A stretch of 9,790 nt of DNA, from contig CAJFNE010000061.1 of NCBI GenBank assembly GCA_904393855.1, positions 1-9,790 on the forward strand, read 5' to 3'. A program made the position numbers and the translations under genes. The notes beneath the pieces were generated by a model. It did no database searches and had not been told where the DNA came from. It saw only the letters and a list, made by a program, of their open reading frames with translations. Below are positions 4,972-9,790 of the stretch, piece after piece. Source of the DNA: an uncultured Oscillibacter sp. Lineage in GTDB: Bacteria; Bacillota; Clostridia; Oscillospirales; Oscillospiraceae. Position 1 is the stretch's first letter. Each line of letters starts with the position of its first letter.

Positions 4972-6303
4972 ATGTTTGCCCGGATTTCCAAGCGCATCTT
5001 TCCCTTGACCCTGGCACTGCTGCTGATCCTGTCCGCCGTCCCCGCCGCACGGGCGGCGGGATTTTCGGATGTGCCTGGAGACCACTGGGCCTACACCTAT
5101 ATCCAGGATGTGGCCGCCCGGGGACTGATCCAGGGCAGCGGCGGCAGGTTCCGTCCAGATGATCCGGTCAGCGTCCAGGCATTCTTGTCCATGGTTTGCC
5201 GGGCCAGCGGTCTGGATGACCGGAAGCTCCAGAGCGGCGCCGACTGGGCGGACCCGGCCATCGCCTACGGGCAGTACTTTGGCTGGTTCACAGCGGAGGA
5301 GATGGGGGACCGGACCGCCCCCATCACCCGGGAGTTCGCCGCCCAGCTGCTGGTGAACGCCTTCCATCCGGAGGCGGTGGGCCAGGGCGACGGCCTCCAT
5401 TTCCAGGACGAACGGGAAATCACAGAGAGCCGGGTGCCCTATGTGCAGGCGGCGGTGGAGTTGGGCCTGATTCACGGCTATGAGGACGGGTCCTTCCGCC
5501 CCCAGGAGGGCCTGACCCGGGCTGCCGCGGCCAAGCTGCTCTCCCTCTGCCTGCCCCCGGAGCCCCAGCCCACCGGCGCCCAGGTCCAGGTCCCGGTGCT
5601 CATGTACCACGACGTGTCCTATCTGGGGCACGGCTACTCCAAGACGCCGGAAATCTTTGAAAAGCAGATGCGGGAGCTGAAAGACGCCGGCTTCCACACG
5701 GTGTTCTTCTCCGAGCTGATCGACTACGTGGAAAACGGCACGCCCCTGCCCGAAAAGCCCATCGTCATCAGCATCGACGACGGCTATGCCACCAACTACA
5801 CCTACGTCTACCCGATCCTGCAGGAGCTGGGCATGAAGGCGGAGATCTCCATCATCGGCGACGCCATCCGCTATACGAACTGGGGCCTCAGCTGGGACCA
5901 GATTCGGGAGATGGTGGCCAGCGGCCTGGTCTCCATCCAGCCCCACACCTCCTCCCTCCACAGCAATGCCAATGGCCGGATCGGGATGCTGAAAAAGAGC
6001 GGGGAGAGCTGGATGGACTACGTGCAGCTGGTGGGGAACGACACCCGCACCATCCTGGACCTGATCACCCAGCAGGTGGGCGTCCAGCCCCAGGTGTTCA
6101 CCTACCCCCACGGCAAGCACAACGCCATGACGGAGGCCATCGTCCAGCGGCTGGGCTGCCAGGTGTCCCTCACCACCAAGGACGGCGTGGCCGTGGTGGT
6201 CCAGGGGGACCCCACCTCCCTGCGGCTTATGGACCGGATCGGCATGGACTTCCGCAACGGCAGCGTAGTCAGTACGCTGAAGCAGTTTGGATACAAGGGC
6301 TGA
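4972..6303 (+). CDS. Secreted SLH-domain polysaccharide deacetylase (NodB/CE4)
   Basis: 443 residues. Residues 1-28 are a signal peptide (basic start, LTLALLLILSAVP core, ARA end). Three S-layer-homology repeats follow: about 31-80 (FSDVPGDHWAYTYIQ), about 85-130 and about 142-190 (GYEDGSFRPQEGLTRA). After a Pro-rich linker comes a NodB-type deacetylase domain at about 205-443. Catalytic motifs: PVLMYHDV at 208-215, ISIDDGY at 266-272 (Asp269, Asp270), HTSSLH at 325-330 (metal-binding His pair), and TYPHG at 377-381. The predicted role is removal of N-acetyl groups from peptidoglycan or another wall polysaccharide, with the enzyme held on the wall by the SLH repeats. None of the repeats has a full ITRAE motif; the second has ITRE and the third LTRA. 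The start at 4972 puts the signal peptide at the N-terminus, with a weak AGAGG 11 nt upstream. An ATG at 4930 would add 14 residues and has no ribosome site. It is probably monocistronic. Confidence 0.9.
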   Translation: MFARISKRIFPLTLALLLILSAVPAARAAGFSDVPGDHWAYTYIQDVAARGLIQGSGGRFRPDDPVSVQAFLSMVCRASGLDDRKLQSGADWADPAIAYGQYFGWFTAEEMGDRTAPITREFAAQLLVNAFHPEAVGQGDGLHFQDEREITESRVPYVQAAVELGLIHGYEDGSFRPQEGLTRAAAAKLLSLCLPPEPQPTGAQVQVPVLMYHDVSYLGHGYSKTPEIFEKQMRELKDAGFHTVFFSELIDYVENGTPLPEKPIVISIDDGYATNYTYVYPILQELGMKAEISIIGDAIRYTNWGLSWDQIREMVASGLVSIQPHTSSLHSNANGRIGMLKKSGESWMDYVQLVGNDTRTILDLITQQVGVQPQVFTYPHGKHNAMTEAIVQRLGCQVSLTTKDGVAVVVQGDPTSLRLMDRIGMDFRNGSVVSTLKQFGYKG

Positions 6304-6310
6304 AGATCAG

Positions 6311-6383
6311 AGTGAAGAGATAAAAGATAAGAGATAGGGGACCTTCCCGGCTGGTGGTCGCTCCTATCTCTTATCTTTTCACT
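6311..6383. repeat. Purine-rich inverted repeat between convergent genes
   Basis: AAAAGATAAGAGATAGG at 6322-6338 is perfectly complementary to 6363-6379. AGTGAA upstream of the left arm and TTCACT after the right arm would extend the match if a short GAGATA-type duplication in the left arm is skipped. The loop is about 24 nt. A further TTATCTTTC lies at 6392-6400. The structure sits between the deacetylase stop and the coaX stop, so it is probably a two-way transcription end or RNA 3' stabiliser. It lacks the G+C-rich stem and T tract of a standard terminator. Confidence 0.65.
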
Positions 6384-6401
6384 TTAATCTGTTATCTTTC
6401 C

Positions 6402-7172
6402 TCACTGGTTCTTCTGATAGATGGCCCACAGACCCTCCATCAGCAGGTACTTGTCGTAGACAATGTGGTTCCGGGTGTACTTCACGATCACCGGGGCGTT
6501 GCCGCCGGTGGCCACCACACTGACCTCCTGGCCGGGGAACTCCTCCCGGATGCGGTCGATGATCCCGTCCAGCATCCCGGCGGTGCCGTAGACGATGCCG
6601 GAGCGCATGCAGTCCACCGTAGTCTTGCCGATCAGGGACTTGGGGTACTGCAGGGAGATGTCCGGCAGCTGGGCGGCCCGCCGGCTCAGGGCCTCCAGCG
6701 AGACATTCACACCCGGCAGCAGCAGGCCGCCCTCGTAGGTCCGCCACTCAGAGATCACGCTGATCACCGTGGCGGTGCCCATGTCGATGGTGATGATGGG
6801 GGGCTGGAACTTCTCCAAAGCCGCCACCGAATCCGCCACGATGTCCGCGCCCATCTCGCTCTGGACCGTCAGGCGGATGTTCAGCCCGGTCTTCACGCCG
6901 GGGCCCACCACCATGGGGGGCCTGCCCAGCAGGCGGGTCAGCGCCTTCTCCATCATGAAATTCAGGGGCGGCACCACGCTGCACAGGATCGACCCGGTAA
7001 TGGCGCCGTAGTCAAAGTGATACAGTGCAAAGATATTCATGAAATCGATGCAGATCTGATCCGAGGTTTTTCGACTGTCCGTATTGATGGCACCCAGAAA
7101 ACGCAGATTCTTCTTCTCATCAAACACCCCCACGGAGATCGTGGAGTTCCCAACATCGACAGCAAGCAGCAT
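6402..7172 (-). CDS. coaX: Type III pantothenate kinase
   Basis: Cytoplasmic enzyme that phosphorylates pantothenate, the first step of coenzyme A synthesis; it belongs to the ASKHA fold. The 256 residues begin MLLAVDVGNSTISVGVFD. Landmarks: DVGNS at 6-10 (phosphate loop), GAD at 108-110 with the catalytic Asp, IDMGTAT at 129-135, GGLLLPG at 148-154, and ATGGNA at 221-226. The length matches the usual 250-260. I chose the ATG at 7172 because GGGGGAG lies 6 nt upstream and DVGNS falls at the expected place. An ATG 11 codons earlier would overlap that ribosome site. It converges with the deacetylase gene and diverges from ogt, so it is probably transcribed alone. Confidence 0.95.
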   Translation of the reverse strand: MLLAVDVGNSTISVGVFDEKKNLRFLGAINTDSRKTSDQICIDFMNIFALYHFDYGAITGSILCSVVPPLNFMMEKALTRLLGRPPMVVGPGVKTGLNIRLTVQSEMGADIVADSVAALEKFQPPIITIDMGTATVISVISEWRTYEGGLLLPGVNVSLEALSRRAAQLPDISLQYPKSLIGKTTVDCMRSGIVYGTAGMLDGIIDRIREEFPGQEVSVVATGGNAPVIVKYTRNHIVYDKYLLMEGLWAIYQKNQ

Positions 7173-7222
7173 CCGTTTCTCCCCCTTCCAAATCATTTGA
7201 CACACATATTTTGATTAAAAAT

Positions 7223-7251
7223 ATCCTATCACGTCTGTACCACGCTTGCAA
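7223..7251 (-). promoter_or_regulatory. Promoter of coaX (shares its -35 hexamer with ogt)
   Basis: On the minus strand TTGCAA (7251-7246), a 17-nt spacer, then TAGGAT (7228-7223). The leader to the coaX ATG would be about 45 nt. The same palindromic TTGCAA is also correctly placed for the ogt promoter. Confidence 0.6.
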
Positions 7252-7274
7252 GTCCAGATTCCATCGATTATACT
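7246..7274 (+). promoter_or_regulatory. Promoter of ogt (shares its -35 hexamer with coaX)
   Basis: TTGCAA at 7246-7251, a 17-nt spacer, then TATACT at 7269-7274. The expected start is near 7281, right at the AGGAGG ribosome site (7281-7286). This would give a very short leader of about 15 nt. The -35 is the same 6 bp used on the other strand for coaX. Confidence 0.6.
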
Positions 7275-7295
7275 GAAAAAAGGAGGTGTCGCGAA

Positions 7296-7817
7296 ATGTA
7301 TCAGACGACGCTGCGCTCCCCCGTGGGAGAGCTGACCCTGACCTCTGACGGCAGCGCCCTGACGGGGCTATGGCTGGCGGGGCAGAAATATTACCCAGAG
7401 TTATCAACCTGTGAGAGCCAGCCGGACCTGCCAGTGCTGCAGCAGGCGGCAGCCTACCTGTCCGCCTACTGGGCAAAGGCCCCCCTGCCTCCCCTGCCGC
7501 CTCTGGCCCCAGAGGGCAGTCCATTCCGGCAGGCGGTGTGGGCGCTGTTGCGGGAGATCCCCTATGGGCAGACCACCACCTACGGGGCCCTTGCCCGGCA
7601 GCTGCGCTCCCAAGGGATCGCCGCCTCCCCACAGGCAGTGGGCGGCGCGGTGGGCCATAACCCTATCTCCATCCTGATCCCCTGCCACCGGGTGGTGGGC
7701 GGCGGCGGCAGCCTCACTGGCTACGCCGGCGGCGTGGAGCGCAAGCGGTTCCTGTTGGAACTGGAGGGAGTGGACGCGTCCCGGCTGACCATCCCCACCC
7801 GCGGCACCGCTCTCTAG
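7296..7817 (+). CDS. ogt: Methylated-DNA-[protein]-cysteine S-methyltransferase
   Basis: Suicide DNA-repair protein that moves the alkyl group from O6-alkylguanine to its own cysteine. The 173 residues begin MYQTTLRSPVGELTLTSDG, the usual N-terminal domain opening. The DNA-binding domain starts at about residue 75 (SPFRQAVWALLREIPYGQTTTY). Active-site motif IPCHRVV is at 128-134 with nucleophile Cys130. GHNP at 120-123 and GYAGG at 142-146 are the other conserved loops. The length is normal for the Ogt/MGMT group without an Ada regulatory domain. The start follows AGGAGG by 9 nt. The stop lies 17 nt before the next gene, so the two form an operon. The last 10 residues or so are a nonconserved tail. 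The specific symbol (ogt rather than adaB or ybaZ-like) is the less certain part. Confidence 0.94.
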   Translation: MYQTTLRSPVGELTLTSDGSALTGLWLAGQKYYPELSTCESQPDLPVLQQAAAYLSAYWAKAPLPPLPPLAPEGSPFRQAVWALLREIPYGQTTTYGALARQLRSQGIAASPQAVGGAVGHNPISILIPCHRVVGGGGSLTGYAGGVERKRFLLELEGVDASRLTIPTRGTAL

Positions 7818-7834
7818 CAAGAAAGGAACTGCTG

Positions 7835-8185
7835 ATGGAGCCTTCCCGCAAAAAGAAAATGATTCTTCCCCAGGCACACACCTTCCACGGCTACGGCCCG
7901 CCGGAAGCCCCAAAGCCGGATCCCCCGGAGCGGCCCGGCCTCAATCCCTGCCCCTGCTGCGGCTGCCGGACCTTCCCGGCGCCCCCGGCGGAGGCCATCG
8001 CCTATATCTGTCCGGTCTGCCTGTGGGAGAATGATGTGTTCATCTCCTCCGATGACGAGCCCAGTGACGAGAACCACGGCCTGACGCTGCGCCAGAGCCG
8101 TGAGAACGCCCGCCTCCACGGGGTCTGCGATCCTCGCCTGGCCCGGTACGCCCGCCCTCCCAGGCCGTCGGAGCTGCCGGAGTAA
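7835..8185 (+). CDS. CPCC-family cysteine-rich protein
   Basis: 116 residues with an N-terminal Lys/Pro-rich tail (1-36) and then NPCPCCGCRTF (Cys39, 41, 42, 44) and YICPVCLWENDVF (Cys59, Cys62). This is the signature of the Cys_rich_CPCC family, a probable Zn-ribbon-like fold of unknown function. A conserved family tail follows: DDEPSDENHGLTLRQSRENARLHGVCDP, in which a SLxEAxxNxxxxG-like pattern can be read. It is cytoplasmic, with no signal or membrane segment. The start has AAAGGA 7 nt upstream. It directly follows ogt and is followed by a terminator, so the pair forms a two-gene operon. Whether the partnership with a DNA repair enzyme is functional is unknown. The C-terminal 15 residues are Pro/Arg-rich and probably flexible. 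Confidence 0.82.
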   Translation: MEPSRKKKMILPQAHTFHGYGPPEAPKPDPPERPGLNPCPCCGCRTFPAPPAEAIAYICPVCLWENDVFISSDDEPSDENHGLTLRQSRENARLHGVCDPRLARYARPPRPSELPE

Positions 8186-8218
8186 TGGGTGGAATCCCAT
8201 GGATTCGTCTGAAAACGC

Positions 8219-8250
8219 AACAGGACCGGCCTAATGGTCGGTCCTGTTTT
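8219..8250 (+). terminator. Terminator of the ogt operon
   Basis: Stem 8219-8231 pairs with 8236-8248 (AACAGGACCGGCC against GGTCGGTCCTGTT, one G-U pair), loop TAAT, then TTTT. On the minus strand the stem is followed by GCG then TTTT, so it may also stop weakly after mntP, which ends at 8290. Confidence 0.9.
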
Positions 8251-8289
8251 CTGTATTGTAATTCTACTTTACAGGCGCTAGTTTCCAAT

Positions 8290-8865
8290 CTATCCTAGGA
8301 CTCCCAGATGTTCCAGCAGGATCTTCAGTCCCAGCAGCACCAGGATAACGCCGCCGGTGAACTCCGCACGCCGCTTGTATCGTGCGCCGAAGAAGTTGCC
8401 CACCACAACCCCCACCAAGGACAGGCAGAACGTAGTACAGCCGATCAGCGTAATGGCCGGGACGATCATGACCCGCAGAAAAGCAAACGTTACACCCACC
8501 GCCAGGGCATCGATGCTGGTGGCAATCGCCATCAGGAAGAGCTGTTTATAGTCCAGCCGGTAATCCACCGCGCAGGACATCTCCTCATCCTCCGGCGACA
8601 GCGCCTCCCGGATCATGTTACAGCCGATCAGCGCCAGCAGAACAAATGCCACCCAGTGGTCGATATTCTGGATATAATTGGCGAACTGAGAGCCCAGCAC
8701 CCACCCCAGAAAGGGCATCAGGGCCTGAAAGCCGCCAAAAAATAGGGCAATGATCGCTCCGTGCCGCAGATTCAGCTTCGGCATGCAAAGGCCCTGGCAG
8801 ATGGCCACTGCAAAGGCGTCCATGGACAGACCCACGCCGATGAGAAACAGCTCCAGAATTCCCAT
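8290..8865 (-). CDS. mntP: Manganese efflux pump MntP
   Basis: Integral membrane exporter of Mn(II) of the MntP/YebN family. The 191 residues form two related halves with six predicted membrane segments, at about 3-25, 37-58, 67-88, 108-130, 132-157 and 168-187. The paired family motifs are GLSMDAFAV at 12-20 (Asp16) and ATSIDALAVG at 115-124 (Asp119), in the helices thought to carry Mn. The loop at 90-104 is acidic. The length is typical. The ATG lies 3 nt after the sfsA stop codon, and its ribosome site (GGAGGAG) is formed by the last codons of sfsA, so translation is coupled. The manganese-sensing yybP-ykoY riboswitch often found before mntP is not possible in this position, because the upstream sequence is sfsA coding. 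Confidence 0.94.
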   Translation of the reverse strand: MGILELFLIGVGLSMDAFAVAICQGLCMPKLNLRHGAIIALFFGGFQALMPFLGWVLGSQFANYIQNIDHWVAFVLLALIGCNMIREALSPEDEEMSCAVDYRLDYKQLFLMAIATSIDALAVGVTFAFLRVMIVPAITLIGCTTFCLSLVGVVVGNFFGARYKRRAEFTGGVILVLLGLKILLEHLGVLG

Positions 8866-8868
8866 GTC

Positions 8869-9555
8869 TTACTCCTCCAGAATCACCGGCACCGGCTTCC
8901 GGATGCGGATGGAATCCGGCGTCACGGCGCAGTCATAGGCCAGGATCTGTACGCCCGCTCGAGCGGCCTGCCGCAGAGCGTCCCCAAAAGCCGGGTGCGT
9001 GTCATCGTTGGGCGCGACGCTCTCCACGCCCTCCATCTGCACCACGAAGAACAGGGTAGCGGATATGCCGTTTTCCACTGCTCGCTGTAGCTCCTGAATG
9101 TGCTTGACGCCCCGCTCCGTGGGCGCATCCGGGAACCGGGCTCGCCCTTCCGCTTCCAACGTAACGCCCTTTACCTCCACATAGTGGGGACCGCGCGACG
9201 TCTCCAAGCAGAAATCCAGCCGGGAGTCCCCATACCGGACTTCCCGGCGCACCGCCGTCACATCTGGCAGAAAGCCGCCAGCCTCCGCCCACTCCCCGAA
9301 TACCTGGTTGGGCGCTTGGGCGTCCATATTGATGAGGCGTGTCCCTTTCTCCACCGCGATCAGGTCAAAGCGGGTTTTCCGGGCGGGGTTGTCCCCCTCC
9401 GCCAGATAGACCCGAGCGCCGGGGACCAGCAACTCCCGGCATCGGCCGGTATTCTTTACATGAACCGTCTGCATCCCGTCCGCTGTCTCCACCTGGGCCA
9501 CAAAGCGGTTGGGACGGGCCACGAAAAAGCCCGGGATCACGGATTGATAGCGCAA
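8869..9555 (-). CDS. sfsA: SfsA family DNA/RNA nuclease
   Basis: 228 residues of the SfsA family. It was first named as a sugar fermentation stimulation protein in E. coli and is now treated as a nucleic-acid-binding nuclease. Landmarks: ARPNRFVAQV at 13-22 and HVKNTGRCREL at 32-42 in the N-terminal OB-like part, RLINMDAQAPNQV at 73-85, RLDFCLE at 112-118 with YVEVKGVTL at 125-133 (a PD-(D/E)XK-type D...ExK core: Asp114, Glu127, Lys129), and FPDAPTERGVKH at 141-152. The start is TTG at 9553-9555: the family normally begins a few residues before the RPNRF motif, and GGGGAGAG lies 5 nt upstream. The ATG 19 nt further upstream is in another frame. It is the first gene of sfsA-mntP. No clear promoter is visible in 9556-9656; CATAAA near 9590 has no good -35. 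Confidence 0.93.
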   Translation of the reverse strand: MRYQSVIPGFFVARPNRFVAQVETADGMQTVHVKNTGRCRELLVPGARVYLAEGDNPARKTRFDLIAVEKGTRLINMDAQAPNQVFGEWAEAGGFLPDVTAVRREVRYGDSRLDFCLETSRGPHYVEVKGVTLEAEGRARFPDAPTERGVKHIQELQRAVENGISATLFFVVQMEGVESVAPNDDTHPAFGDALRQAARAGVQILAYDCAVTPDSIRIRKPVPVILEE

Positions 9556-9656
9556 GAACTCTCTCCCCCCTCATGATCCGTAGAACGCTTTTATGGATCC
9601 CTCCGGGAGCCCAAAGAGGGCGGCAGACGTTCCGTCTCATGAATTGCAATAAGCAG

Positions 9657-9690
9657 AAAAGGTCCCCTGACAGCAGAACTGTCAGGGGAC
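9657..9690 (-). terminator. Terminator of the rRNA operon
   Basis: Perfect 12-bp stem GTCCCCTGACAG (9662-9673) with its complement at 9679-9690, 5-nt loop, and TTTT on the minus strand after the stem (9657-9660). It begins 6 nt after the 5S rRNA 3' end. Confidence 0.92.
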
Positions 9691-9696
9691 GGTGTT

Positions 9697-9790
<94 letters not shown>

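Noticed and set aside
4861..6120. Long open frame (419 codons) antisense to the SLH deacetylase gene
   Set aside because: Mirror frame of a GC-rich gene with a skewed composition and no recognisable motif.
6354..7214. Open frame of 286 codons antisense to coaX
   Set aside because: No start context, His/Gln/Asp-rich shadow, and coaX is well supported.
9556..9656. Promoter for sfsA between the 5S terminator and the TTG start
   Set aside because: CATAAA near 9590 lacks a -35 at acceptable spacing. Short palindromes (AGACG/CGTCT near 9625, a CTCCGGGAG word near 9602) are too small to call.

Overview
The window is ordinary chromosomal, gene-dense, high-GC sequence. It fits a Clostridia/Oscillospiraceae-type gut Firmicute (Flavonifractor, Lawsonibacter or Pseudoflavonifractor-like). 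The evidence is AGGAGG-type ribosome sites, a PPi-type phosphofructokinase beside a class II aldolase, a surface deacetylase with S-layer-homology domains, type III pantothenate kinase, a DUF6291-like protein and a CPCC cysteine-rich protein. This placement is inference from gene content; no 16S sequence is present.

Layout. 1-530 (+): 3' part of the RNase P RNA gene (rnpB), carrying a very large palindromic expansion of helix P12, then a strong terminator. 578-2012 (-): an accessory cluster of a DUF6291-like protein, a damaged HTH/transmembrane regulator and an uncharacterised 54-residue protein. 2013-2283: gene-free promoter region. 2330-4724: the divergent glycolytic pair fba (-) and PPi-type pfk (+), fired from back-to-back promoters. 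4972-6303 (+): secreted SLH-polysaccharide deacetylase. 6402-7172 (-): coaX, convergent with the deacetylase across a purine-rich inverted repeat. 7296-8185 (+): ogt-type DNA repair methyltransferase and a CPCC protein in one operon ending in a good terminator. 8290-9555 (-): sfsA-mntP, translationally coupled. 9697-9790 (-): 3' end of a 5S rRNA gene with its terminator, so an rRNA operon enters from the right.

How they fit together. fba and pfk catalyse consecutive glycolytic steps, and their divergent promoters suggest joint control. coaX and ogt also diverge, and their predicted promoters appear to share one palindromic -35 hexamer. The other genes look like unrelated housekeeping neighbours.

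I did not find a clear new defence, mobile or biosynthetic system. The most unusual item is the rnpB P12 expansion: two perfectly complementary 30-nt arms enclosing 167 nt with nested hairpins. It looks like a palindromic element tolerated inside an essential ribozyme. Next in interest are the broken HTH gene with its coupled small ORF, and the shared-hexamer divergent promoter.
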